A stretch of DNA of 64,000 nt from the NCBI RefSeq assembly GCF_011043525.1, contig NZ_JAAKGO010000004.1, positions 124,001-188,000 of the forward strand, given 5' to 3'. The position numbers and the translations under genes were made by a program. Positions 17,408 to 24,981 of this stretch are shown here, in pieces. Source of the DNA: Sphingobacterium sp. SGG-5 (GTDB lineage Bacteria; Bacteroidota; Bacteroidia; Sphingobacteriales; Sphingobacteriaceae). A model generated the notes under the pieces. It did no database searches, was not told the DNA's origin, and saw only the letters and a program-made list of their open reading frames with translations. Numbering within the stretch: the first letter of the stretch is position 1; each line of letters begins with the position of its first letter.

Positions 17408-17824
17408 ATGATAAACCCAAATAAACATGTACGTATAGCATTGATTAACGTTCTTTCCGCAGCGACGAGCGTACCGTTTTATGATACTATGTTGCCGACA
17501 GACGTAACTCCAGTACCTTCCTCTTATGGAATCATCTATAATCAAACAATGAGTCCGTACGATGTAAGTAAAGCAAACTATGATTGGCTCTGCGGTGTAA
17601 ATATAGACTTATATGACATTGGTGACCTGGGAAGCAATAATTCTGATACAATAGATGATATGGAAGAAGACGTACTTAATGCATTGGAAAATGGGCTTGA
17701 CGTAAATGGGTTTATTGTACAGGAGGTGAGCTTTCTCAAGAGCGAAACAGTTAACGGCCAATCTGATACGAATTCGATAAACAGAAAGGTAATGACGTAT
17801 GAAATTTGGATAAACAGGGTATGA
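17408..17824 (+). CDS. Phage tail-terminator/completion-like protein
   Basis: 138 residues, the first gene of the tail-like operon. An N-terminal helix followed by VPFYDTMLP, a strand SSYGIIY, a middle segment resembling DVSKANYDWLCGVNIDLYD, and a long acidic helix (DTIDDMEEDVLNALE) resemble the DUF3168/tail-terminator layout. Proteins of that kind cap the tube and set its length. The similarity is at fold-pattern level only. The stop overlaps the next start as ATGA, so the two are translationally coupled. The 584 nt upstream contain no coding signal, so the operon promoter probably lies in 17190-17400. Confidence 0.5.
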   Translation: MINPNKHVRIALINVLSAATSVPFYDTMLPTDVTPVPSSYGIIYNQTMSPYDVSKANYDWLCGVNIDLYDIGDLGSNNSDTIDDMEEDVLNALENGLDVNGFIVQEVSFLKSETVNGQSDTNSINRKVMTYEIWINRV

Positions 17825-18297
17825 CTATAGATGGAAGACTTTTAGGATTAAGGATCGGATCGGATTTTGTTCCGTGCGAAATGGGTCTAACACTCAATTT
17901 CGAAGTGGAGAAACGGGACCGATCCTCATCGGCCAACGGTTCCTGGAAACATCATCGGAACGGCTATAAAGGGTGGAATGCGGTGGTGAATGGCAAGTTG
18001 TTGATCAGTAGTCTTTCAGGTAGCTTTAACAGCCTGTTCCGTGCTTACCTAAATGATGAGGAGCTGTCACTTGTCATACAGAACAGGGATCCGAATGGAC
18101 AGCCATTTGAGATATGGGGAAATGCGACTATAAAGCAGGGGACGATGGAAGCTCCAAGTGTAGGTAAGGCTACATGGTCTATCACATTCGAAGGAAATGG
18201 AGCATTGAGCGAAGACATAGCCGTGTTTTGGAAAATCATTAACGCAATGCCTGCGGAAGCAGATAAACCCAACATAATAGATACGACAAATTGGTAA
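17821..18297 (+). CDS. Phage tail tube-like protein (TP901-1 major tail protein type)
   Basis: 158 residues from the ATG that overlaps the previous stop. It has a beta-rich pattern with a central RDRSSSANGSWKHHRNGYKGW loop, a short hydrophobic strand, and a C-terminal half with KATWSITFEGNGAL. The pattern GxxxWxVxxxG...GxAxWxITFEGNG is shared with the second tube-like protein two genes on. TP901-1-type tube proteins polymerise into the hollow tail. Two tube-like genes in one operon may be inner-tube and decoration or minor forms. Confidence 0.6.
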   Translation: MTIDGRLLGLRIGSDFVPCEMGLTLNFEVEKRDRSSSANGSWKHHRNGYKGWNAVVNGKLLISSLSGSFNSLFRAYLNDEELSLVIQNRDPNGQPFEIWGNATIKQGTMEAPSVGKATWSITFEGNGALSEDIAVFWKIINAMPAEADKPNIIDTTNW

Positions 18298-18298
18298 C

Positions 18299-18598
18299 AT
18301 GATAGCTGTAAGCGGAGACAACGGGATGATCGTATCCAAAGAATACGAAGAGAATATCGTTTATAACGCGGAACGTCAGCGTATGATAACTATTGATGTC
18401 ATAAACCCTTATGTGGTATCGGGTACAATAGGGAAGGGAGAACGTGTTACCGTATTGCTGGAAAACCGAAAGGCCTATGCGTGTGAGGTTATGACATTGC
18501 TTACGAAAGCAAAAGTACGGCTAAGGAAAGGTGAGCAGATAGCGTTTAACGAAGATTATTGGAACACTAAAATAAATAACATAAAATGGCAACACTAA
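18299..18598 (+). CDS. Small tail-operon protein, unknown
   Basis: 99 residues. It starts one base after the preceding stop and its 3' end overlaps the next gene by 13 nt, so it is clearly within the operon. It is beta-rich (RMITIDVINPYVVSGTIGKGERVTVLL) with a short basic segment KAKVRLRKG. I do not recognise a family. Its position between the two tube-like genes suggests a structural or adaptor role. Confidence 0.6.
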   Translation: MIAVSGDNGMIVSKEYEENIVYNAERQRMITIDVINPYVVSGTIGKGERVTVLLENRKAYACEVMTLLTKAKVRLRKGEQIAFNEDYWNTKINNIKWQH

Positions 18599-19044
18599 GA
18601 GGAAATCAGGTACAGGTAAAGGCCAATAACGAATGGGTGGCCTGTCAGTTAGAAGCAGTAGTCACCATAGGGCAAACTACGTCTACGGAGGATCCATGTA
18701 AACCGGATCCGGAAAATTTTAGCACGGGAGCAAGCTGGGAGGATCCTTCGATAGATGTGAAGACCTGGGGAGTTACTTTGTCGGCACGGGCATTTGCTGA
18801 TGAACTGGCGATGAATAATGTTGAGTTGAATGAACTTATTATAGACGGCGATGGTACATTGCCAATCAAAGTGTCTACCGTGGAGGATACGAATTATCCG
18901 CACCCTTTGTTGCTGGAGTGGGCGGGTACGGTCATCATCACCGAACTTGCGAATAACTTTCCGGCCACCGGGTCAGCGACGTATGATGTAACTTTACAGG
19001 GAAAGGGTAAACCTACATTTACCAAAACACCTGTAAGTCCTTAA
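18586..19044 (+). CDS. Second phage tail tube-like protein
   Basis: 152 residues beginning MATLRGNQVQVKANNEW. It has a central loop with cysteines (TSTEDPCKPDPENFSTG), then KTWGVTLSARAFAD, and ends in GSATYDVTLQGKGKPTF, the strand-turn pattern expected of TP901-1/lambda gpV-like tube proteins. It is immediately followed by a small gene and the tail chaperone, exactly where the major tube gene lies in siphophages. It is the better candidate of the two for the major tube protein. Confidence 0.6.
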   Translation: MATLRGNQVQVKANNEWVACQLEAVVTIGQTTSTEDPCKPDPENFSTGASWEDPSIDVKTWGVTLSARAFADELAMNNVELNELIIDGDGTLPIKVSTVEDTNYPHPLLLEWAGTVIITELANNFPATGSATYDVTLQGKGKPTFTKTPVSP

Positions 19045-19047
19045 TAT

Positions 19048-19224
19048 ATGTGGTACACCGTGGACAACGTAGAACGGTTTGGCGCGGGCTGGGTGGTACG
19101 TTATACCGTGTTATCGTTATGTTGTCCCTACAAGATGACTACCGTTATTGTGCAAGAGAAGAAACCGACTATAAATCAGATAAAAGATGCTATTGAAAAT
19201 AAAAGACAGGGAGTATGGACTTGA
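19048..19224 (+). CDS. Small tail-operon protein, 58 residues
   Basis: The start is 4 nt after the preceding stop, and the 3' end overlaps the chaperone gene by 38 nt. The protein begins MWYTVDNVERFGAGWVVRY and ends IKDAIENKRQGVWT. Gap-free packing and the operon position make it probably real although short. The function is unknown. Its C-terminal helix might interact with the neighbouring chaperone or tube protein, but that is only a guess. Confidence 0.45.
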   Translation: MWYTVDNVERFGAGWVVRYTVLSLCCPYKMTTVIVQEKKPTINQIKDAIENKRQGVWT

Positions 19225-19660
19225 ATGGGGTATGCTTGCATTCGAAAGCTTGGAGGATGAGCTTGGTGAATCCGGTCATCAGATCATTATCCGGATCACA
19301 GAAGAGCTTTCCAATAAGCGAGATAGAACACTGCGAAAATTAGCGTATGAGGCTATCAAGCTTTGGTGCAAAAAAAACGACAAAGAAGTTGGTATCACGT
19401 ATTACGATTTTGTCGACTGGTTAGACCGTGAACCACAGGATAGTAAAGAAGTCAAACATATCTCAGCCTCATTTTATGCTTCCTGGTACCAAGGTAAGCA
19501 GATATCGGAATGGATAGATTATATCATTAATCTTGCCACGCAGTCGGTAGAAGAGGGAGATAAAGAAACGACAAAAAAAAAGGCTACACGAACGCAAGGG
19601 CGGAAATCGTCCGGAACTGCATCAAGTGGGGGCTCAAAACGGAAGAGTACAACTACCTGA
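19187..19660 (+). CDS. Tail assembly chaperone, short (gpG-like) form
   Basis: 157 residues in the zero frame. Residues 1-115 are helical (LEWGMLAFESLEDELGES; LAYEAIKLWCKKNDKEVG; YYDFVDWLDREPQDSKEV) and resemble Bacteroidota tail-chaperone proteins. The last 30 or so residues after the slip site are Thr/Ser/Lys-rich and look like a read-through of a frame not selected for protein. In lambda-like phages the short form binds the tape measure and recruits tube subunits. It lies directly upstream of the tape measure, as expected. Confidence 0.65.
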   Translation: MLLKIKDREYGLEWGMLAFESLEDELGESGHQIIIRITEELSNKRDRTLRKLAYEAIKLWCKKNDKEVGITYYDFVDWLDREPQDSKEVKHISASFYASWYQGKQISEWIDYIINLATQSVEEGDKETTKKKATRTQGRKSSGTASSGGSKRKSTTT

Positions 19661-19902
19661 CATATCGCGAATATGAACGCATGCTGTACGCCAAGATGCT
19701 GGAGGAGCAAGAACGAAAAAATGACTTCAGACTGCTGCTCGGGTATATCGTAAAATTTGGGGGCATGGGGGTCAATGACAATATTACATTGGAAAGCATC
19801 ATGCATTTGCCACTGATAGACAATGAATACAAAGAATTACCGATACGATCTGTAGAAGAGGCTATGGACGTGCTAAATAAACTTATATATGGCCAAGCTT
19901 GA
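19187..19902 (+). CDS. Tail assembly chaperone, frameshifted (gpGT-like) form
   Basis: A -1 shift at 19576-19582 joins residue 131 or so of the zero-frame protein to a 106-codon extension. The extension reads GYTNARAEIVRNCIKWGLKT, then EEYNYLTYREYERMLYAKML and on to KLIYGQA. It is clearly coding, charged and helical, and has no usable start of its own before an internal ATG at 19681. The frame upstream of the slip site is closed by TAA at 19561, so the extension can only be reached by slippage. The total is about 238 residues. The G/GT pair is the most diagnostic feature of a long-tail assembly operon. Confidence 0.7.
19576..19582 (+). promoter_or_regulatory. Programmed -1 ribosomal frameshift site A_AAA_AAG
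   Basis: The run of nine A followed by G (19573-19582) is phased so that the zero frame reads AAA AAA AAG, giving a canonical A AAA AAG heptamer. After slippage the next codon is GGC at 19582. A T-type extension in the -1 frame runs from there to 19902. I did not identify a clear downstream pseudoknot by eye. Confidence 0.75.
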
Positions 19903-20848
19903 GATAGACGAAATAACTTATGCAACCAAAAAGCTCGGCATTTTGGTCAGACAAACCGACGAACTGAAAAAACAGCGTGCATTACTCACTAGTTTGATAC
20001 AATCTTCCTCCAAAATAGAAGCAGTCGATGGACCATTGGGTAATACATACGGCGGGCCAGTACCTACATTTTCTTTATCTCAAAATAAATATTTCAAGGA
20101 ATTCACAAAACAAGGTGAAACCGCTGATCAGAAAAAAAAGCTTGAAGAACAACTGGCTAAAGCAATGGAAACCGGGATACAAAAGGGAATAGAAGGTTTA
20201 TTCAACAGTATAACAAACCTCGGGAAAAACTTTGAGGAGGTTTTCAGTAATGTATTTACAAAATTAGCCAATACCGTTACCAACACTTTCGGACAGGCGC
20301 TTAGCACAGAACTGGGAAGTCTCATAGGAAAGAAAATGGGCTCAAAAGACTTTAGTCTTTTCGGAATGGGCAGTACGGCATCTAAAGCGACCATAGCAGG
20401 AGCTGGCATGTTGGGTTCCGTGTTATATGCGCAGGGTACTAAAAGGAATGAAGAGGGGCTAATGATAGGAGGAGGTGCATTAAGCGGGGCGGTAACAGGT
20501 ATGACCACAGGTCTTGCCCTTGCCGGTACCGGTGCCACGATAGGTTCGGTAGTGCCGGTAATCGGTACCATAGCAGGGGCTTTGCTAGGTGGTTTGGCAG
20601 GTTTGTTTGGCTTTAATTCGGCAAAAAAGGCGGAGGAGCAGCGACAGGAAATGATCGAGGAGCAGAAAAGGCAGACTGCACTGCAGGAACGGGCGAACGC
20701 TCTGGCTTATACTTCATCTATCACCGGCAGGATGAGCAATCAGGGTATCATCACGGGGTCGGATATCAACGAGTTTGGACAGGTGACATTCAGGATAAAC
20801 GGAAAGGATATGGTAGCTGTATTGGATAGAAATAATAACAGTAGGTAA
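19889..20848 (+). CDS. Short tape measure-like protein
   Basis: 319 residues, overlapping the end of the GT extension by 14 nt. Residues 1-40 are a coiled coil (TDELKKQRALLTSLIQSSS). Helical segments follow, then Ala/Gly-rich hydrophobic stretches at about 170-190 and 200-255 (ALAGTGATIGSVVPVIGTIAG), then a coiled coil (KKAEEQRQEMIEEQKRQ). Position after the chaperone, hydrophobic helices and coiled coils fit a tape measure, which sets tail length and may insert in a membrane. At about 0.15 nm per residue the tail would be under 50 nm, short for a siphophage. An alternative is a different baseplate or pore protein. Confidence 0.55.
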   Translation: MAKLEIDEITYATKKLGILVRQTDELKKQRALLTSLIQSSSKIEAVDGPLGNTYGGPVPTFSLSQNKYFKEFTKQGETADQKKKLEEQLAKAMETGIQKGIEGLFNSITNLGKNFEEVFSNVFTKLANTVTNTFGQALSTELGSLIGKKMGSKDFSLFGMGSTASKATIAGAGMLGSVLYAQGTKRNEEGLMIGGGALSGAVTGMTTGLALAGTGATIGSVVPVIGTIAGALLGGLAGLFGFNSAKKAEEQRQEMIEEQKRQTALQERANALAYTSSITGRMSNQGIITGSDINEFGQVTFRINGKDMVAVLDRNNNSR

Positions 20849-20853
20849 TTGAT

Positions 20854-23139
20854 ATGGCAGTAAAGTACATACTGGAGGTAAGTTCTCAAAAGGAACAGGA
20901 TTGGTTGGTTGAAATAGATTTTCCTGATTATGACGGGGAACCTATACATCTTATTGGGGACAGAAATCCTATAATCATAGCATGGGATGGGGGAACCAAC
21001 GATAATCCTTTCGATAATCATATTATACAACAGTCAGCAACGTTTAAGGTATATGATGATAATGTGGATGTAGAAGAATTTCAATTAATAGACGACGGGA
21101 GTGTGAAATGTCGAGTGTATCTTGATGGACAATTGAAACATCAAGGATTTATTATAAGTGACGGTATTCAAGCGATAGATAGCGGTGTGCCAGAGATCGT
21201 CACGATCAAGTCGATAGACGGATTGGAGCTGTTGGATGGTCAAAAATTTTCATGGAATAATTATGGTGATATTACTGTAAACGGACAACAGTCGGACGGC
21301 AGATGTCCAATGAACGCTATACGTGTATGTCTATATCGGGTTATGGACAATATATTGCCTATTCGGTGGTCGTCTTCTATAAAAAGCGAACAATATCCAA
21401 CGGATGACATGTTGGCGGGAAGAAATCAAATATTTACAGATGATAAAATGTTCAGATATTCGGACAATTCACCAAAATGGTTCCTCGAAAATATATTGAA
21501 AACGGCGCATTGTTGGCTTTATCAGCGTGATGGCTATTGGTGGATAGAGAACAGATTGGATGTGATACGTAATGGAGGGATATTCAATGGTTATGAGATA
21601 ACCACCAGCACGATAAACCAGGTCGCTACGGGCATATCTATAGATATGAATACCGATGATCTTGCTATGGATTTTGTGGACGGAGATCAATATTGGATCG
21701 TAAAAAAACCTTTGGGGGGAGTAAATGTGGTCTATGAGGATACCACGAATGAAAACAACGTAGTGCCCAACGGAGAATTTGATATATTGGGATCTCCTTT
21801 TGCTGATTGGGATTTCTCTTACTTGCCATCAGGATCGGGCACTCCTCTTTTGGAAAGGTATAGCCCTGCGATAGACGGGCGAGAAGGTAACTCCTTATAC
21901 ATGAAATGGGCTGATGTATCAGGTGAGTCATGGGCTCGTGTGTCTTTTGATGGAGATATTCCGTTGGATGCTAATATATTGTTCAAGAATGTGGTTTTTG
22001 GGTTTGATTTTATGCCGTTGAAAAATTTTCCATACTACGGATCGGGTGAAAAAAAAGGACAGATAAATTGGGATAGTCATCCATTCCGAGTAAGGGTTGG
22101 ATATACTATGCAGGGCGAGACGCTCTACATGAATGAATTCGGATGGTGGCATAGGGCTGCCGTTGGAGGGGCGTGGCTGACTATGACGGTCGGTCAACCA
22201 GGCGCAAATAGAATAAACTATATGTTTGGTGGTAATCCTATGAAAGGCGATGTAGTCGTGATAAGTATAAAAACAACTGGAGGATATACTGGCACATTCA
22301 CAGTCAACTATACAGCGAGTGAAGCAGATGAAGGTAATATGACGGTATTTTTATCTAATTTGAGAAATACAATCTCATCCGAGTACCCGGGATGGACGGT
22401 AGCAACTCCCTCCGGTACGACTTGGGTAAGTATCATAGATCCATCCGTTGATATGTCAGACAACGACTCTATGTTGACATCAGGCGGTAGCGGGATGAAC
22501 CCCGATGGTTCGATAAATATATCTGTCGACAGTATGAAGATCGGAGATGTAGCTCGAATATCGTTTACGGGTAAAGGTGGCAGCAACATGATAAAAATGC
22601 CTGATCCGGGACTTCTTCCTAACGTTAGTAGTGTGGTAGGTAAACTCAAAATCGAGTTTTATGTGAAGGAGGGACAGGGGTATGTGATCGACAATGTATA
22701 TTTCAAAACAGACGACAATCACGATAAATATGAATTGAGGGGATACGGTGTAAAATCTGGTGTTGAAGATACAACTGTTGGCATAAGTTCGGGATTCAGC
22801 GGACATCTATGGTCGAGCTACGGGAATGGGTATCAATATACTAATCTGGCTATGTTATGGAATGCGTACGGAGGATATCCTGCAAGTTTGACGGAACTAT
22901 ACGGTAGTGCAATACTGGACTGGCGCAACAGGCCTAGTAAAATATTCGAGGGTAGCATAGATAAGATAGTTCAGTGTGGTGATTTCTTGGATATAAAAGG
23001 AATAAAATACGTCGTATTGAACAGTTCGACAGTCAGTGAGGGGGTAAGCAGGATCACGGCTTTTGAAGCATCGTTAAATCCGAATTTTTATTTAGTCACC
23101 CATAAAGGAACAATGGACAAGGGCGAAACAGAAAATTAA
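20854..23139 (+). CDS. Tail hub/baseplate protein with carbohydrate-binding-like insert
   Basis: 761 residues. The N-terminal 300 or so (VKYILEVSSQKEQDWLVEID; DDGSVKCRVYLDGQ; NILKTAHCWLYQRDGYWWIENR) resemble Bacteroidota phage distal tail/hub proteins, in which an early domain ends in a WWIENR-type strand. Residues about 305-590 begin VVPNGEFDILGSPFADWDFS and look like jelly-roll carbohydrate-binding modules. The C-terminus (STVSEGVSRITAFEASLNPN) resembles the hub end. It should cap the tube and present the fibres, possibly touching surface glycan. No peptidase or lysozyme motif is visible. Confidence 0.55.
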   Translation: MAVKYILEVSSQKEQDWLVEIDFPDYDGEPIHLIGDRNPIIIAWDGGTNDNPFDNHIIQQSATFKVYDDNVDVEEFQLIDDGSVKCRVYLDGQLKHQGFIISDGIQAIDSGVPEIVTIKSIDGLELLDGQKFSWNNYGDITVNGQQSDGRCPMNAIRVCLYRVMDNILPIRWSSSIKSEQYPTDDMLAGRNQIFTDDKMFRYSDNSPKWFLENILKTAHCWLYQRDGYWWIENRLDVIRNGGIFNGYEITTSTINQVATGISIDMNTDDLAMDFVDGDQYWIVKKPLGGVNVVYEDTTNENNVVPNGEFDILGSPFADWDFSYLPSGSGTPLLERYSPAIDGREGNSLYMKWADVSGESWARVSFDGDIPLDANILFKNVVFGFDFMPLKNFPYYGSGEKKGQINWDSHPFRVRVGYTMQGETLYMNEFGWWHRAAVGGAWLTMTVGQPGANRINYMFGGNPMKGDVVVISIKTTGGYTGTFTVNYTASEADEGNMTVFLSNLRNTISSEYPGWTVATPSGTTWVSIIDPSVDMSDNDSMLTSGGSGMNPDGSINISVDSMKIGDVARISFTGKGGSNMIKMPDPGLLPNVSSVVGKLKIEFYVKEGQGYVIDNVYFKTDDNHDKYELRGYGVKSGVEDTTVGISSGFSGHLWSSYGNGYQYTNLAMLWNAYGGYPASLTELYGSAILDWRNRPSKIFEGSIDKIVQCGDFLDIKGIKYVVLNSSTVSEGVSRITAFEASLNPNFYLVTHKGTMDKGETEN

Positions 23140-23154
23140 GATTAATACGATAGC

Positions 23155-23190
23155 TATAATAGAAGCAAGGGGTAAGACAGAAGGGAGTAT
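23155..23190 (+). other. Scar resembling the fibre gene 5' end
   Basis: TATAATAGAAGCAAG (23155-23169) is identical to 24990-25004 at codons 3-8 of the first fibre gene, with weaker similarity continuing for about 20 nt. There is no open frame here. It may mark a former fibre start directly behind the hub gene, or a recombination junction for the inserted lipoprotein-barrel block. Confidence 0.4.
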
Positions 23191-23284
23191 TCACCATCTC
23201 TAATATGGAACAGAATTATAAATTCACGTAAATTTGACAAAAGGAAATCTTTATAAAGAGTTAAATTTCAAAAAGTAACACAAA

Positions 23285-24130
23285 ATGAAAAAATATTATA
23301 TGTTATTACTTATGGCCATGGCCTCTTGTTCCGATGAGCAGCCGGAAAATATTAAATTGGAGTTCGCCGATCAAAGAACAGAGTTAAACAGACAGTTTTA
23401 TGCGACAGGGGATCTGATGTCCGTGAAATTTAGGCTGAGCTTTATTTATAAAGATAGAAGAGATGGAGAACAGCATTCTATTATCACCTATGGCGGACAG
23501 GTAGATAATAGAAGTGATGTATTTACCTTAACAGAGGCGGGCGACTATCCAGCAGGTTACTACTATTGGTTATGTTCTCATGAAAAAGATTTCATTGCTG
23601 ACCTTAACGTGAATAAAATAAGCTATAAAATATCGGCACCTCATTTGTTTGAGAAAGATTATTACCTCGACACTACGATAAGGGTTTTTGAGAACAGAAG
23701 AATAGATTTTCTGATGGATAAGTTGGCGCCTAACAATTTAAAAAGCACTTATCTCGAACAGGTGTTTGTGGGTGAACAAAAAGTTAAGGCTCGTCAAATA
23801 CATCTTCTTGATGCTCCCATGGGCTCTTCACAAGCGCCTAAGAGTTACCAGGAGTTACAAGAAGGAGGCTATGGTTCGTTTGCCGGCTTGTATGGAGAAA
23901 CTTTCATCTATGGTGACAACGTTATAGATAGCATTGAAGTGCGGGCGGGGAATATAGGTATATACTCCGACTTGAGCGTAAGGGCGGTGGTTGAAGATAT
24001 TTTAGCGACCTATGATGTAACGATTGTATCCGAGGGGCCGGATGATACAATATTGGAAACAGAAGAGTTGATATTTCATACGAGAATGAAGGGATTTAAT
24101 ATAATCACTGCTATAACAAGAAAGCCGTAG
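23285..24130 (+). CDS. Lipoprotein encoded inside the tail operon
   Basis: 281 residues. The signal sequence ends MASC with Cys16 as lipidation site, followed by acidic residues (CSDEQPE), which resembles Bacteroidota surface-export sequences. The mature protein is beta-rich and unlike any family that I recognise with confidence; its length and layout recall Bacteroidota DUF4-type cell-surface lipoproteins. It is placed between the hub and barrel genes on the same strand. A role in protecting the producer, or in blocking a receptor, is an inference from phage-encoded exclusion lipoproteins. Confidence 0.7.
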   Translation: MKKYYMLLLMAMASCSDEQPENIKLEFADQRTELNRQFYATGDLMSVKFRLSFIYKDRRDGEQHSIITYGGQVDNRSDVFTLTEAGDYPAGYYYWLCSHEKDFIADLNVNKISYKISAPHLFEKDYYLDTTIRVFENRRIDFLMDKLAPNNLKSTYLEQVFVGEQKVKARQIHLLDAPMGSSQAPKSYQELQEGGYGSFAGLYGETFIYGDNVIDSIEVRAGNIGIYSDLSVRAVVEDILATYDVTIVSEGPDDTILETEELIFHTRMKGFNIITAITRKP

Positions 24131-24212
24131 CTATATGCACACGAAAGATATTGTAACTTAACCAACAAGCGAGGAATTATGGTAAAGAGCGGTATAAATA
24201 CAGAAAACGATA

Positions 24213-24884
24213 ATGAAAAAGAAGTTAATTTTATTAGGCATAGTGCTTTTGTTGATCGCAAGTGTACAAGCACAGGTTCATTATGGTATTAAAGGAGGTT
24301 TAAATTTAGGAAAGTATGCTTATGAGAATAATATAATGAAGGATGATGTAAGAATGAAGCCGTCTTTTTATGTGACAGGATATGCAGATTTATCGGTTGC
24401 TCCACGTTTCTCAATTCAACCTGGTATTTCGTTGCAGGGTAAAGGGTCTAGGATGGAAAACGATACAGAGGGGAACTCATCATCAATATCTAAACATATT
24501 ATATCTATCGAAGTTCCTATAAATGCCCTCTATTATATACCGACAGGCACTCGGGGGGCTATATTTGTTGGAGCGGGCCCGTATGTGGGATACGCTATTA
24601 GTGGAAAACATAGAGCGAAATGGTCTGGCATAGATAATGAGGGCGTGGATAATGAAGGGGCTGATATCAATGGATCTATTTCGAGAGATATAGATTTTTC
24701 GGGTGATGATAAAGAGATGAAGCGTTTTGAAGCGGGTGTTAATTTCCTTATCGGTTACAAATTGTCGAATGGTTTTTTGATTAATGCAGGTTATGGTTTG
24801 GGATTGACCAACTTGTCTACAATATCTTTATTGCCAGATTATTCAAACCGTGTGTTATCCTTTGGCGTTGGTTTCCAATTTTAA
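24213..24884 (+). CDS. Outer-membrane beta-barrel protein (PorT-like)
   Basis: 223 residues. Signal peptide MKKKLILLGIVLLLIASVQAQ, then VHYGIKGGLNLGKYAYEN, the usual start of the Bacteroidota outer membrane beta-barrel (PF13568) family. The C-terminus ends in the strand SFGVGFQF with terminal Phe, as outer-membrane barrels do. A deleted second copy of its 3' end lies after the first fibre gene. It could be a receptor, an anchor for the particle or an immunity factor; none is shown by sequence. Confidence 0.82.
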   Translation: MKKKLILLGIVLLLIASVQAQVHYGIKGGLNLGKYAYENNIMKDDVRMKPSFYVTGYADLSVAPRFSIQPGISLQGKGSRMENDTEGNSSSISKHIISIEVPINALYYIPTGTRGAIFVGAGPYVGYAISGKHRAKWSGIDNEGVDNEGADINGSISRDIDFSGDDKEMKRFEAGVNFLIGYKLSNGFLINAGYGLGLTNLSTISLLPDYSNRVLSFGVGFQF

Positions 24885-24981
24885 GATAAAGCTACTGGAT
24901 GCGTTACAAAACAACGATTATCGATATAAAATAGCCTTGAGTTATTAACGGCAACTAACTAATAAACTAAACTCAATTGAT

